64,000 nucleotides of DNA from Corynebacterium lujinxingii (GTDB lineage: Bacteria > Actinomycetota > Actinomycetes > Mycobacteriales > Mycobacteriaceae). Below, piece by piece: positions 8,541 through 18,372 of this stretch; position 1 is the first letter of the stretch; each line of letters opens with the position of its first letter. The translations under genes and the position numbers were made by a program. The stretch is from positions 248,001 through 312,000 of the forward strand of contig NZ_CP061032.1 of the NCBI RefSeq assembly GCF_014490555.1, read 5' to 3'. Under the pieces are notes generated by a model, which was not told where the DNA came from, did no database searches, and worked only from the letters and a program-made list of their open reading frames with translations.

Positions 8541-9866
8541 GTGAGTGTTCTTGTTGTGGGGATGTCCCACAGGTCTGCTCCTGTGGCCCTGCTAGAACGG
8601 CTCAGCATGGACGCCGACGTGCAGCACGGCACGGCCGCGGCGCTGGTTGCGCGGCCCTCCCTGTCGGAGGCGATGGTCATCTCCACCTGCAACCGCTTAG
8701 AGGTCTACGTGGTGGCCAACGCGTTCCACGCAGGTGTGGAGGACGTGCTGGCGGTGCTGACGGAGATTTCCGGGGTGGGCGTCACCGAGCTGCGCCGCTA
8801 CCTGTACGTGCGCTACTCCGACGCCGCCGCGGAGCACATGTTCACCGTCGCCTCGGGGCTGGACTCCATGGTGGTGGGAGAGCAGCAGATCATCGGCCAG
8901 GTGCGTTCCGCCTACGTGGACGCGGTGGAGCGCGGCACAGTGGGGCCGAACCTGCACTCGCTGGCGCAGATGGCGCTGCACACCGGCAAGCGCGTGCACT
9001 CGGAGACGGGTATCGACGACTCCGGTGCGTCCATGGTCACCGCGGCGCTCGACGAGGCGATGGACGTCATGGGCGTGCCGGACTTTTCCGGCAAGAAAGC
9101 CCTGGTCTTGGGTGCGGGTGCGATGAGCTCGCTTGCGGCGACGCACCTGGGCAAACGCGGCGTGGACTCGCTGGTCATCGCGAACCGCACCCGCGACCGC
9201 GCGGAGCGGCTCGCCCAGCACTCCATCGAGGCGGGCGTGCCGGCCGAGGTGGTCGACTTCGCCGACCGCACCGAAGCGATGGGCGGGGTGGACATCGTCG
9301 TCTCGGCGACCGCGTCCGACGAGTACACCGTCACCCCGGCCGACATCGCCGGCCCGGTCATGCTGGCGGACCTGTCGCTGCCGCGCGACATCGACGACGC
9401 CGTGACCGATATCGAGGGCGTGCACCTGGTCAACATCGAGTCGTTGCACGAGCACATCCGCAACGCCGGCACCGAGGATTCCCGTGCGCTGCGCGAGGCG
9501 GGGGACATCATTGACGAAGAGGTCAAGCTCTTTTCCTCCGAACAGCGCGTTCGCGGGGTGGCCCCTGCGGTGACGCGGCTGCGTCGCAACGCCGCGGAGA
9601 TCTCCGGCCAGGAGCTGCAGAAACTACGCACCCGCCTGCCGGACATGGCCGAAGAGGACTTCGAGCAGGTGGAGCGGACGGTACGGCGTGTCGTCGACAA
9701 GCTGCTGCACGCGCCGACGGTGAAGATCAAGGAGCTCGCCGCCGCATCTGAGACGGTGAGCGTGGAAGAAGCGGTAACCGAGCTGTTCGGGCTGGACCAG
9801 CCTGCGGTGTCGGTGGAGGCGCAGCGCCTCCCGTTGCCCGAGGAATTGCGCGGTAAGGAGAAGTAG
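8541..9866 (+). CDS. hemA: Glutamyl-tRNA reductase
   Basis: 441 aa from GTG 8541 with a GGAGG ribosome site. The catalytic Cys50 lies in ISTCNRLEVY. The NADPH-binding domain has KKALVLGAGAMSSLAATHL, and the C-terminal helical dimerisation domain follows. The enzyme reduces glutamyl-tRNA(Glu) to glutamate-1-semialdehyde, the first step of C5 haem synthesis; hemL in this window does the next step. It abuts hemC (stop 9866, start 9867). Expected to be the point of control of the pathway; no DtxR or other known box was recognised in the 45-bp upstream gap. Confidence 0.96.
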   Translation: MSVLVVGMSHRSAPVALLERLSMDADVQHGTAAALVARPSLSEAMVISTCNRLEVYVVANAFHAGVEDVLAVLTEISGVGVTELRRYLYVRYSDAAAEHMFTVASGLDSMVVGEQQIIGQVRSAYVDAVERGTVGPNLHSLAQMALHTGKRVHSETGIDDSGASMVTAALDEAMDVMGVPDFSGKKALVLGAGAMSSLAATHLGKRGVDSLVIANRTRDRAERLAQHSIEAGVPAEVVDFADRTEAMGGVDIVVSATASDEYTVTPADIAGPVMLADLSLPRDIDDAVTDIEGVHLVNIESLHEHIRNAGTEDSRALREAGDIIDEEVKLFSSEQRVRGVAPAVTRLRRNAAEISGQELQKLRTRLPDMAEEDFEQVERTVRRVVDKLLHAPTVKIKELAAASETVSVEEAVTELFGLDQPAVSVEAQRLPLPEELRGKEK

Positions 9867-10748
9867 ATGCTCAAAGTTGGAACTCGCGGGTCGAACCTGG
9901 CCACCACGCAGGCGGGGCATGTGCGCGACGCGTTGAAGGACGCCGGATACCCGGCGGAGCTGGAAATTGTGGTCACGCCGGGCGACCTGTCGCAGGCCCC
10001 GGTGGAGCGCATCGGCGTCGGCGTGTTCACCTCCGCGCTGCGCGACGCCCTGTTCAAGGGCGAGGTCGACGTGGCGGTGCACTCCTTTAAGGACCTGCCG
10101 ACTGCCGACGAGCCGCGCTCGTACTTGATCGTGCCCGAGCGCGAGGACAACCGCGAGGCGCTCATCGCCCGCGACGGGTTCACACTCGCCGACCTGCCCG
10201 AAGGCGCGCGCGTGGGAACATCTGCGCCGCGGCGTATCTCGCAGCTGCGCGCGATGCGCCCCGACCTGGACATTCGCCCGCTACGCGGCAATATCGAGCG
10301 CCGCATGAGCTACGTCGAATCCGGCGAGCTGGACGCCATCGTGCTGGCGTACGCGGGTCTGGTCCGCGGCGGCTACGGCGACCGCCCGACCGAGGTGTTC
10401 GACCCGGAGCGCTTCGTCCCGGCACCTGCGCAGGGGGCGCTTGCGGTCGAGTGCCGGGCAGGGGACGAGGACACCCGCGCAGCCATTGCGACGCTTATCG
10501 ACGACACCGCCACCGTCCAAGCCCGCGCCGAGCGCACCGTGCTCGCCGTGCTCGAAGCCGGCTGCACCGCACCCGTTGCAGCGATGTCCCGCGTCAACGA
10601 TGGTGCAATCGAGCTGCGCGCCGGCGTGTTTGCGCTGGACGGATCGCGTCAGATCGTGGAAGACGTCACCGGCACTGACCCGGAGGACGTGGGCCGCCGC
10701 GCAGCCGAGGCGCTGCTTGAGCGCGGTGCCGCCGAGCTCATGGACTAG
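9867..10748 (+). CDS. hemC: Porphobilinogen deaminase (hydroxymethylbilane synthase)
   Basis: 293 aa. The N-terminus [15 protein letters not shown] and the HSFKDLPT region are diagnostic. The dipyrromethane-cofactor Cys is C233 in [10 protein letters not shown]. It joins four porphobilinogen units into hydroxymethylbilane in the cytosol. The gene starts immediately after hemA, and a 132-bp gap with regulatory-looking inverted repeats separates it from hemD. Confidence 0.96.
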   Translation: MLKVGTRGSNLATTQAGHVRDALKDAGYPAELEIVVTPGDLSQAPVERIGVGVFTSALRDALFKGEVDVAVHSFKDLPTADEPRSYLIVPEREDNREALIARDGFTLADLPEGARVGTSAPRRISQLRAMRPDLDIRPLRGNIERRMSYVESGELDAIVLAYAGLVRGGYGDRPTEVFDPERFVPAPAQGALAVECRAGDEDTRAAIATLIDDTATVQARAERTVLAVLEAGCTAPVAAMSRVNDGAIELRAGVFALDGSRQIVEDVTGTDPEDVGRRAAEALLERGAAELMD

Positions 10749-10778
10749 CGGTGGTTTTGTTCTGGGGCACATCCCTTT

Positions 10779-10847
10779 TATGGTGTAGATACCATACGTT
10801 CGATTCCCTCCGCGCAAGGGGTCGCCAAGCGGCGTCCGCATGCGCGG
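10779..10847 (+). promoter_or_regulatory. Inverted repeats between hemC and hemD
   Basis: TATGGT-GTAGAT-ACCATA (10779–10796) is a perfect 6-6 dyad with a 6-base spacer, shaped like a repressor site. It is followed by a larger GC-rich hairpin: CCGCGCA (10810–10816) pairs with TGCGCGG (10841–10847) and an inner CGCC/GGCG stem lies inside. There is no T-run after it, so it is more likely an RNA leader or attenuator-type element than a terminator. It lies 34 bases upstream of the hemD start and may allow separate control of the second half of the haem operon. Confidence 0.4.
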
Positions 10848-10880
10848 GGGACGTTATTTGTGCCTAGAAGAGATTCCTCT

Positions 10881-12611
10881 ATGACATTGCCCTCTCACAC
10901 CCCCCAGCCGGGGAAGGTGATCTTCGTGGGCGCTGGACCCGGCAACCCGGAGTTGCTCACCGTCCGCGCCCGCGAGGTGATGGAAGCTAACGCTATCGCA
11001 CTCGTCGACCCGGAGGTGTCGGCGGGGGTCCGAACCGTCGTCGGCTCGGCGCTTCCGGTGCCACAGGCCAAGCTCGACGAGGCAAAAGCCGTGTACGAGC
11101 AAATGTGTGCGGACGCGAAAGCCGCAGGTGCACGGCGCAAACCGCCAAAACCGGACGACCCGACCGCAGCCGAGATCGAAGAGGTTGAACTCTCGGGTGA
11201 GGGGATCGTCGACAAGGTGCGAAAAGCACTCGAGGATGCGGCGCAGTCCATCGAGGACGGCGAAGCTGGTGACGGCGACGTCATCCGGCTCGTGTGCGGC
11301 AACCCGCTGACCCGCGACGCGGTGATGGAGGAAATCTCCGCCGTCGCCGAGGCCGGCTTCGAGTTCCACGTGGTCCCGGGCATGTCGCTGCCGTCGACGG
11401 TGCCGTCGTTCGCCGGCATCGCGCTCGGTTCGACCTACACCGAGGCAGACTTGGCGAACGGCCCGGTCGACTGGGACCAGCTGGCGGCAGCTCCGCAGCC
11501 GCTGGTGTTCCAGGCCTCCCAGGAGCAACTAGACGAGATGGCCTCCGAGCTGATGGAGCGCGGCTTCCAGGGCTCCACCGCGGTGACGATCACCACCAAC
11601 GGCACGACCCGCCTGCAGCGCACGTTCGACGCGACGCTGCAGACCCTGGGCAAGCTGGACGCGGATCTGGAAGGCCCGCTGGTGGTCACGCTCGGCACGG
11701 TTGCCGACGACCGCTCGAAGTACTCCTGGTGGGAAAACCGGCCTCTGTACGGCTGGCGCGTGCTCGTGCCGCGCGCGAAGGAACAGGCCGGTCCGATGAA
11801 CGCGCGCCTGACGCAGTACGGCGCGATTCCGCAGTCGGTGCCGACGATCTCGCTCGAGCCGCCGCGCAATCCCGCCCAGATGGACCGCGCGATCAAGGGC
11901 ATCGTCGAGGGCCGCTACCGCTGGATTCTGTTCACCTCCGTCAACGCGGTTGAGTCGGTGTGGAGCAAGTTTGAGGAACTGGGCCTGGACGCCCGCTCGT
12001 TCGCAGGTGTGCACCTGGGCGCGGTGGGGCAGAAGACCGCCGACGCGCTGCGTGCCCGCGGCATGCAGGCAGAACTCATCCCGCACCGCACGAAGCAGAA
12101 CGCGGCCGGCCTGGCGGAGATCTTCCCGGAGTACGTCGAAGACATCGACCCGGTGGGCCGCGTGCTGCTGCCGCGCGCCGACTTGGGCTCGGACGTGCTG
12201 GTCGACGGGCTTCAGGAGAAGGGCTGGGAGGTTGACGACGTCGTCGCCTACCGCACCGTGCGTGCCGCCCCGCCACCGCCGGAAACGCGCGACATGATCA
12301 AATCCGGCGGGTTCGACGCGGTGTGCTTCACCTCGCCGTCCACGGTGAAGAACCTTGTAGGCATCGCCGGCAAGCCGCACTCGCGCACGATCATCGCGTG
12401 CATCGGCCCGGTGACTGAGACGGAAGCGCGCGAACAGGGCTTGCGTGTCGACGTCGTGCCCGAGGTCGCCGACATCCCGTCGCTGGTCGACGCGCTGGCC
12501 GAGCACGTCGCAGGCCTACGCGCGGCCGGCCAGTTGCCGCCGCCGCGCAAGAAGCGTCGTAAAACGGCGGCGTCGGCGTCGTCGAAAAGCAAGGCAGCTG
12601 CCGGGGAGTAA
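10881..12611 (+). CDS. hemD: Uroporphyrinogen-III synthase fused to SUMT-like domain
   Basis: 576 aa from ATG 10881, preceded by AGAAGAGA. Residues about 10–260 resemble a uroporphyrinogen-III C-methyltransferase (SAM-binding start [25 protein letters not shown]). Residues about 270–540 are a HemD domain that cyclises hydroxymethylbilane ([17 protein letters not shown]…, [23 protein letters not shown]). A Lys-rich tail ends the protein. The methyltransferase half is degenerate: the usual GGDPF motif reads CGNPL and an extra Lys/Pro-rich insert follows the first strand. HemD activity is well supported, while methylation for sirohaem or cobalamin is doubtful. Confidence 0.9.
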   Translation: MTLPSHTPQPGKVIFVGAGPGNPELLTVRAREVMEANAIALVDPEVSAGVRTVVGSALPVPQAKLDEAKAVYEQMCADAKAAGARRKPPKPDDPTAAEIEEVELSGEGIVDKVRKALEDAAQSIEDGEAGDGDVIRLVCGNPLTRDAVMEEISAVAEAGFEFHVVPGMSLPSTVPSFAGIALGSTYTEADLANGPVDWDQLAAAPQPLVFQASQEQLDEMASELMERGFQGSTAVTITTNGTTRLQRTFDATLQTLGKLDADLEGPLVVTLGTVADDRSKYSWWENRPLYGWRVLVPRAKEQAGPMNARLTQYGAIPQSVPTISLEPPRNPAQMDRAIKGIVEGRYRWILFTSVNAVESVWSKFEELGLDARSFAGVHLGAVGQKTADALRARGMQAELIPHRTKQNAAGLAEIFPEYVEDIDPVGRVLLPRADLGSDVLVDGLQEKGWEVDDVVAYRTVRAAPPPPETRDMIKSGGFDAVCFTSPSTVKNLVGIAGKPHSRTIIACIGPVTETEAREQGLRVDVVPEVADIPSLVDALAEHVAGLRAAGQLPPPRKKRRKTAASASSKSKAAAGE

Positions 12612-12658
12612 CCGGCACGGCTGGGGTCGTGTCGGGGCAGCGTTCTAAGATGTGGCGC

Positions 12659-13660
12659 ATGGCAGATTTTGAGCTCACCCGACGACCCCGACGACTGCGC
12701 CAGAACCCGGCGCTTCGCACCCTGACGGCGGAGACGAGGCTGCACCCGGCCGACTTCATCCTCCCGCTGTTTATCGCGGACGGCCTCGACGCCCCGCGCG
12801 AGATCACCTCGATGCCGGGGGTGTACCAGCACACCGAAGATTCCCTGAAAACCATTTGTCACGAGGCGCTCGACGCCGGCGTGAAGGCCATCGACCTGTT
12901 CGGTGTGCCTCTGGAGGAAGACAAGGACGCCACCGGCTCCGTGGCCTGGGCCGAGGACGGCATTTTGAACCGCGGGATCGCGGCGCTTCGCGACGAGTTC
13001 GGTGACGACCTGGTCATCATCGCGGATACGTGCCTCGACGAGTTCACCGACCACGGCCACTGCGGTGTGATCAGGACCGATTCGCGCGGCAACGAGTATG
13101 TGGACAACGATGAGACCATCAAGCTGTACTGCGACATGGCCGTGTCCCAGGCCCGCGCCGGTGCGCACATGGTCAGCCCGTCTGGCATGATGGATGGCCA
13201 GATTGGCCAGATCCGCAAGGCGCTCGATAACGAGGGCTTCGACGACGTGGTCATCATGGCTTACTCAGCGAAGTACGCCTCGAAGTTCTTCGGCCCGTTC
13301 CGCGACGCCGTCGGCTCCTCGCTCAAGGGCGACCGCCGCACCTACCAGCAGGACCCGGCCAACGTGCGCGAATCCCTGCTGGAGACCGAACTGGACATCG
13401 CGGAAGGTGCCGACATCGTCATGGTCAAGCCCGCGTTGCCGTACCTGGACGTGCTGGCCAAGGTCGCGGAAACCTCCCCGGTGCCGGTGGCGGCCTACCA
13501 GGTCTCCGGCGAGTACGCGATGATGAAGGCGGCCGGCGCGAACGGCTGGATCGATTTCGAGGAGACGATGATGGAGTCGCTGGTGTCCATCAAGCGCGCC
13601 GGCGCCGACCAGATTCTGACCTACTACGCCATCGAAGCAGCAAAGCAGCTCAATGGTTAG
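12659..13660 (+). CDS. hemB: Delta-aminolevulinic acid dehydratase (porphobilinogen synthase)
   Basis: 333 aa from ATG 12659; ATG 12650 and GTG 12629 are alternatives. Both catalytic lysines are present, in [17 protein letters not shown] and [13 protein letters not shown]. The enzyme condenses two aminolevulinates into porphobilinogen. The metal-site segment reads [14 protein letters not shown]: it has two of the three zinc-ligand cysteines, with an Asp in place of the middle one, a form between zinc and magnesium types. The 3' end overlaps the next gene by 8 bases. Confidence 0.95.
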   Translation: MADFELTRRPRRLRQNPALRTLTAETRLHPADFILPLFIADGLDAPREITSMPGVYQHTEDSLKTICHEALDAGVKAIDLFGVPLEEDKDATGSVAWAEDGILNRGIAALRDEFGDDLVIIADTCLDEFTDHGHCGVIRTDSRGNEYVDNDETIKLYCDMAVSQARAGAHMVSPSGMMDGQIGQIRKALDNEGFDDVVIMAYSAKYASKFFGPFRDAVGSSLKGDRRTYQQDPANVRESLLETELDIAEGADIVMVKPALPYLDVLAKVAETSPVPVAAYQVSGEYAMMKAAGANGWIDFEETMMESLVSIKRAGADQILTYYAIEAAKQLNG

Positions 13661-14243
13661 CCTCCCGCCGGTCAACCCGCAAAGCCCGAGCCACGTCGAC
13701 ACCGACGCTGTCGCCGAGGGCGTTAAGAAGCCGTCCGGCCCGCCGGAGCCGGTGCGTTTGATGGTGCGCTGCTGGGCTGTCATGCTCATCGGCGAGCTGA
13801 TTCACCAGATCCTCACCGTCGTGTTCTCCTTCGCCGACCCTGCGCCGCTGCGCGAGGCGGCCAAGGAGCAGGCGAAGGCGAGCGGAGACGAGGTGTCCGA
13901 CGGCCTGCTCAACATGGGCGTCTACGGCGCCATCGTGTTCATGGGGCTGATCCAGTTAGCGGTGCTGCTGCTCTTCGTCTTCGCGCTGCGCGCGGTGAAA
14001 ACCCAGGGCTCGTGGGCCGCTAACGCGCGCCGGCTGCTGCAGATTTTCGCCGCGTTTTTTGCCATCCGCATGCTCACGTTGTTCATGATGCAGCCGGCGT
14101 CCACCGCAATCCCGGTGGTGTTCTACGGCATCGACGGCGTTGTCCAGATCATTTTGGGCGTGGCGGGCATACTTGGCATCGTGTATTCCACGGATAAAGC
14201 TTCCGTGGACTGGGTTGAACCGCAGGCGAAAAAGGAGCCGTAA
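13653..14243 (+). CDS. Four-helix membrane protein in the haem operon
   Basis: 196 aa from ATG 13653, overlapping the hemB stop by 8 bases. After a ~35-residue soluble N-terminus there are four hydrophobic segments: around [59 protein letters not shown] and [20 protein letters not shown]. No catalytic or metal-binding motif is seen. Its coupling to hemB and to the ATPase-like gene two genes later suggests a shared membrane function. Family not recognised. Confidence 0.75.
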   Translation: MVSLPPVNPQSPSHVDTDAVAEGVKKPSGPPEPVRLMVRCWAVMLIGELIHQILTVVFSFADPAPLREAAKEQAKASGDEVSDGLLNMGVYGAIVFMGLIQLAVLLLFVFALRAVKTQGSWAANARRLLQIFAAFFAIRMLTLFMMQPASTAIPVVFYGIDGVVQIILGVAGILGIVYSTDKASVDWVEPQAKKEP

Positions 14244-14248
14244 ACACC

Positions 14249-14770
14249 ATGGCAGGCATGTTCCCCACGATGGTTTCGGACCCGGATGATAGAAACCGGC
14301 GTTTTTCCGGCGAAGTCGGCCCGCAGTGGCCGCGCTCGCTGCGCATCGGCTACTACCTGGCCCTGGCCGCCGCCGTGCTCATGCTTGTCATCGGGTTCGT
14401 GTCGCTGGCCAACGGTGTGCCGGACAGACTGCCGGACACCTGGATGATTGAAGGCGCCGACGAGGACCTGGTCGAGCGCTTCGCGTCCAACCTGCGGATT
14501 CTCGCCTGGAGCAACATCATCTTGGGCCTGGTCCTGTCGGGGGCAGCCTCGTATTTTTCGCGCGGGTCGAAAACAGCACGCCGTGTCGCCGGCATCGTCA
14601 CCGCCTGCGCTGTGTTTGTGAACCTCGCTGGCTTCTTCGTCGGCGTTGCCGGCTGGGCCTCCATCGCGGTGGTCGTTGCGCTGGTGTTCGCCCTGTTCTT
14701 CGCATTCCGCCCGGATGCGAACGCGTTCGTCGATACGCGCAGCGGCGATGTGTGGAAAGGCGTGAAGTAG
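14249..14770 (+). CDS. Small membrane protein in the haem operon
   Basis: 173 aa from ATG 14249, five bases after the previous stop. Three to four hydrophobic segments: IGYYLALAAAVLMLVIGFVS, LAWSNIILGLVLSGAASYF, VAGIVTACAVFVNLAGFFVGVAG and IAVVVALVFALFFAF. It ends directly at the start of the P-type ATPase homologue (stop 14770, start 14771), so the two are translationally coupled. No motif points to a specific function; an accessory subunit of the ATPase-like protein is a guess. Confidence 0.73.
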   Translation: MAGMFPTMVSDPDDRNRRFSGEVGPQWPRSLRIGYYLALAAAVLMLVIGFVSLANGVPDRLPDTWMIEGADEDLVERFASNLRILAWSNIILGLVLSGAASYFSRGSKTARRVAGIVTACAVFVNLAGFFVGVAGWASIAVVVALVFALFFAFRPDANAFVDTRSGDVWKGVK

Positions 14771-17296
14771 GTGCAATCCCACGACGGGCTTGAGGCGTGC
14801 ATCGAGGAGGCCCGGCACGCCGCGCGCGAAGCCGGCATCGACCCGAACACGGCGAAGCGCGACCTCGACGGCGAACTGGTGCGCCCCAACGCCTCCTACG
14901 CCTTCGAACTTTCCGGGCTGGAAGACGGCCCGCAACTGATCGATATCGAAGAGGCGCTCGAGGCGCTGCCCGGCGTGTCCGCACGCCTGGTGTATCCCAC
15001 GCGTATGGCGTGGGTGACCGCCCCGGCGAGCACCCCGCTCGGCGTGATCACGGAAACCATCGAACAATTCGGCGTCGGGGCTATAGTGACCGATTCCACC
15101 CTGCAGCGCCGCGCGCACGGCCGCTACTGGCAGGAGCACCCGATGCCGCGACGGGCGAAGCACCGTCGCAACGAGGAAGCCAACCTCATCGCCCGCGCGC
15201 AGGGGTTCGTGCGCCCGTCGACGCGCCGCTCCCGCCGCGAGGGCGACGTGTTGTTTACCGCCCGCGACCTGGTTACCCCGACACGGCTGTGGGTGGCGTT
15301 CTTGCTCACCATCCCGGTGCTGCTGCTCACCTACATCCCGCGGCTGGATTTCCCGGGCTGGCAGTGGGTGTGCCTCGCGCTGACCACCCCGGTGGCGCTG
15401 TGGTGCGCTTCCCCGTTCCACCGTGCGATGGCAGGCGGTGTCCGCCGTGGCATGCCGGCGCTCGACGGCGCGAGTTCGATCGCCATTTTGGCCTCGTACG
15501 TGTGGTCGTTCGCCATGCTGCTGTTCACCGAAGCCGGGGACTTGGACTTCACCACGTCCGGAAGTTGGGTGCCTCTACGCATGTCGGACGGGCCCGAGCT
15601 CTACTTCGAGGTCTCCTGCGCGGTGACGCTGTTGCTCTTGGCCGGCCGGTACGCGTCCATGTGGGTGCGCACCGACCTGCGCGAGGAGCTGGAGGCGCGC
15701 AGGCCCAGCCAAGACGATGTGTACAAGGTCGACCACCGCGATAAGCGCCACGGCCCATCGCCGGAAGAACTGCCCGCCACCGAGATCCGCCGCGGGGACG
15801 ACGTGGTGCTCACCGCGGGCCAGATCATTCCGGTCGACGGAGAAGTGGTGGGTGGCTCGGGCCATATCGGTGCGGAGCTCGTCGATACGCACCGCGACGA
15901 CGTGCTTAAGGTCGGCTCCGTGGTCACCGCGGGATCGGTGCTGGCGCAAGGCAAGATCAAGGTGCGCGCCAACCGCGTCGGCCACACTACGCTTTTGACC
16001 GCGGTGCAGCGCTGGCTTGACGACGCCTCCCGCTACCAAAACGCGGCCACCATGGTCTCCACCCGTACCGCGGGCCTGCTCATCCCGTTCGCCTACGTGA
16101 TCGCGCTGCTGGACTTCGGCCTGTGGCTGCTGTTTACCGGCAACATCAATACTGCAGTGTCCACGGCGCTGGCGATCCTGGTGGTTGTGGCGCCGGTGAG
16201 TCTCGCAATCTCCCCGGCACTCGCGATGCGCCAAGGCTTAGATGCCGCGGTGCGGAACGGCATGCTCGTGCGCGACGGCAACGCGCTGCGCACCCTGGCC
16301 GACACCGATACCGCGGTGTTCAACCGGGTTGGCACGCTGGTGAAGCCGGAAATGCACGTGGAGACCGTCACCGCGGTGACCGGGGAAAGCAGCGAATTGG
16401 TCATCCGCATTGCCGGTGTGTTGTCGGCGGATTCGGACCACCCCGCCTCGAAGGCGATCGTGAAAGCCGCCCGTGCCGCCCGCGACTCCCGTTCCGGGGA
16501 CCCGTGCGTGCCGGACTGGATTGAAGCGTCCGGTGACACATGCTCACCCGACGGTGAGTTCCGCGGCCCGATCACAGCAACCTGGGGCAACGGTGACAAC
16601 GCGCGCAGCGAAACGTTCACGGCCTCGCTGTGGCGCCCGACCAACCTGTCGCAGCTGCGCGGCAAACTCTCTGTCGCGGCGACCACCGGCGGCACCCCAG
16701 TCGTAGTGCGCTGGGGCGGCAAGGACCGCGGCGTGATCACCTTGTACGATCCGGCCAAAGACGACGCCATCGAGGCCATCGACCGCCTCGAATCCATGGG
16801 CGTGGAAACAGTCATGCTCACCCGCGACACCTACCCGGTGGCGCGCCGCTTCGCGGACTTCCTTGGCATCTCCCACGTGCTCGCCGGCATCCGCAGCCCC
16901 GACAAGCCCCACGCGGTGCGCTCCCTGCACACCCAGGGCGCGAATGTGGCGATGATTGGGGACGCATCGGTGCTGCCGTCGCTACGCGTAGCCGACTCCG
17001 GCCTCCTCTTCGCCGAAGACGACCTGTTCGGCTCCAAGGAGCCACGCTGGAGCGATGACGCCGAAGTGGTGCTCATCCGGGAAGACGTCATGTCCGTGCC
17101 GCAACTGATCGAACACGCACGGCGCATCAAGCGCATCGCCAGCAGCAACCTCGCCTTCGCAGGCATCTACAACGCCGCCGCGATCGTGCTCGCCGCTGCA
17201 GGTGTGCTTCCACCGGTGGGCGCGACACTGCTCATGCTCGGCAGCTCGCTGTTCATCGAGGCGAAGTCGCGCCGGGCCCGCAGGTTCAAGATTTAG
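14771..17296 (+). CDS. Catalytically degenerate P1B-type ATPase homologue
   Basis: 841 aa from GTG 14771. The overall layout follows a heavy-metal P1B ATPase: an N-terminal ferredoxin-like domain (about 45–110) without CxxC, six to eight membrane helices, an actuator region, and P/N domains. The catalytic motifs are lost. The phosphorylation motif DKTGT reads NRVGT (Asn518 for Asp). The membrane CPC reads APV (474–476). The actuator TGE position appears to be DTH (372–374). The hinge GDGxND reads GDASVL (730–735). Only the N-domain His-Pro (557–558) remains. The frame is intact with normal codon use, so it is a maintained protein rather than decay. It cannot work as a phospho-intermediate pump. 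Its place between hemB and hemE suggests a haem- or metal-linked scaffold, sensor or carrier role. Confidence 0.85.
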   Translation: MQSHDGLEACIEEARHAAREAGIDPNTAKRDLDGELVRPNASYAFELSGLEDGPQLIDIEEALEALPGVSARLVYPTRMAWVTAPASTPLGVITETIEQFGVGAIVTDSTLQRRAHGRYWQEHPMPRRAKHRRNEEANLIARAQGFVRPSTRRSRREGDVLFTARDLVTPTRLWVAFLLTIPVLLLTYIPRLDFPGWQWVCLALTTPVALWCASPFHRAMAGGVRRGMPALDGASSIAILASYVWSFAMLLFTEAGDLDFTTSGSWVPLRMSDGPELYFEVSCAVTLLLLAGRYASMWVRTDLREELEARRPSQDDVYKVDHRDKRHGPSPEELPATEIRRGDDVVLTAGQIIPVDGEVVGGSGHIGAELVDTHRDDVLKVGSVVTAGSVLAQGKIKVRANRVGHTTLLTAVQRWLDDASRYQNAATMVSTRTAGLLIPFAYVIALLDFGLWLLFTGNINTAVSTALAILVVVAPVSLAISPALAMRQGLDAAVRNGMLVRDGNALRTLADTDTAVFNRVGTLVKPEMHVETVTAVTGESSELVIRIAGVLSADSDHPASKAIVKAARAARDSRSGDPCVPDWIEASGDTCSPDGEFRGPITATWGNGDNARSETFTASLWRPTNLSQLRGKLSVAATTGGTPVVVRWGGKDRGVITLYDPAKDDAIEAIDRLESMGVETVMLTRDTYPVARRFADFLGISHVLAGIRSPDKPHAVRSLHTQGANVAMIGDASVLPSLRVADSGLLFAEDDLFGSKEPRWSDDAEVVLIREDVMSVPQLIEHARRIKRIASSNLAFAGIYNAAAIVLAAAGVLPPVGATLLMLGSSLFIEAKSRRARRFKI

Positions 17297-17322
17297 GGTT
17301 TTCGCCGGTAGGGTAGGGGACC

Positions 17323-18372
17323 ATGACTAGACGCGACCTCGCCAACGCCCCGCTTCTCGAGGCCGCCCACGGCCGCACCCCGTCCCGCACCCCGGTGTGG
17401 TTCATGCGCCAGGCTGGCCGCTCCTTACCGGAGTACCGCAAGGTGCGCGAGGGCATCCCGATGCTGGATTCCTGCTTCATGCCGGAGCTGCTCGCGGAAA
17501 TCACGCTGCAACCGGTGCGCCGCCACGACGTTGACGCCGCGATCCTGTTTTCCGACATCGTCGTCCCGCTCAAGGCCGCAGGCGTGGGCGTGGCGATCGT
17601 GCCGGGCCGCGGCCCCGTGATGGACACCCCCATCCGCTCCCGTGCCGACGTGGACAACTTGCCGCTTCTCGACGACACCGTCACCGAAGTCGCCGACGGC
17701 ATCCGCATCATCCTGGACGAGTTGACCGACACCCAGGCACTCATCGGCTTCGTCGGCGCACCGTTCACCCTGGCCAGCTACCTCATCGAGGGCGGACCGA
17801 GCAAGAACCACGAAACAACCAAGGCGATGATGCACGCTGATCCGGAGACCTGGCATGCGCTGATGCGCCGCCTCGTGCCGACGATCACGGCGTTTCTGAA
17901 CACCCAGGTCGAGGCCGGCATCGACGCGATGCAGCTCTTCGATTCCTGGGCCGGCTTCCTCACCGAGGCCGATTACCGCGAATTCGTCCTGCCGTACTCG
18001 GTCGAGATCCTGGAAACCGTCGCCGACGAGATTCCGCGCATCCACTTCGGCGTTTCCACCGGCGAGCTGCTCGGCGCGATGTCCGAGGCTGGCAGCGAGG
18101 TCATGGGCGTGGACTGGCGCGTGCCGCTGGACACGGCGGCGAAGCGTTTCGCCTCTCCGCGCGTGCTGCAGGGCAACCTGGATCCGGCGCTGCTGTTCGC
18201 CGGCACGGGTGTGGTGCGCGGCGAGGTCGCCCGCATCAAGGCTGAGGCCGCCCGCGCGATCGAAGCCGGCGACGCAACGGGGCACATCTTCAACCTGGGC
18301 CACGGCGTGCTGCCCACCACCGATGCGGACGCGGTCACCGAAGCCGTGGCGATCATCCACGAGGAGCACTAA
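17323..18372 (+). CDS. hemE: Uroporphyrinogen decarboxylase
   Basis: 349 aa. The family signature PVWFMRQAGRSLPEYR lies near residue 25, and the FVGAPFTLASYLIEGG segment is conserved. It removes four carboxyl groups from uroporphyrinogen III to give coproporphyrinogen III. The last base of its TAA stop is the first base of the hemY ATG (TAATG), giving tight translational coupling. Confidence 0.96.
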   Translation: MTRRDLANAPLLEAAHGRTPSRTPVWFMRQAGRSLPEYRKVREGIPMLDSCFMPELLAEITLQPVRRHDVDAAILFSDIVVPLKAAGVGVAIVPGRGPVMDTPIRSRADVDNLPLLDDTVTEVADGIRIILDELTDTQALIGFVGAPFTLASYLIEGGPSKNHETTKAMMHADPETWHALMRRLVPTITAFLNTQVEAGIDAMQLFDSWAGFLTEADYREFVLPYSVEILETVADEIPRIHFGVSTGELLGAMSEAGSEVMGVDWRVPLDTAAKRFASPRVLQGNLDPALLFAGTGVVRGEVARIKAEAARAIEAGDATGHIFNLGHGVLPTTDADAVTEAVAIIHEEH

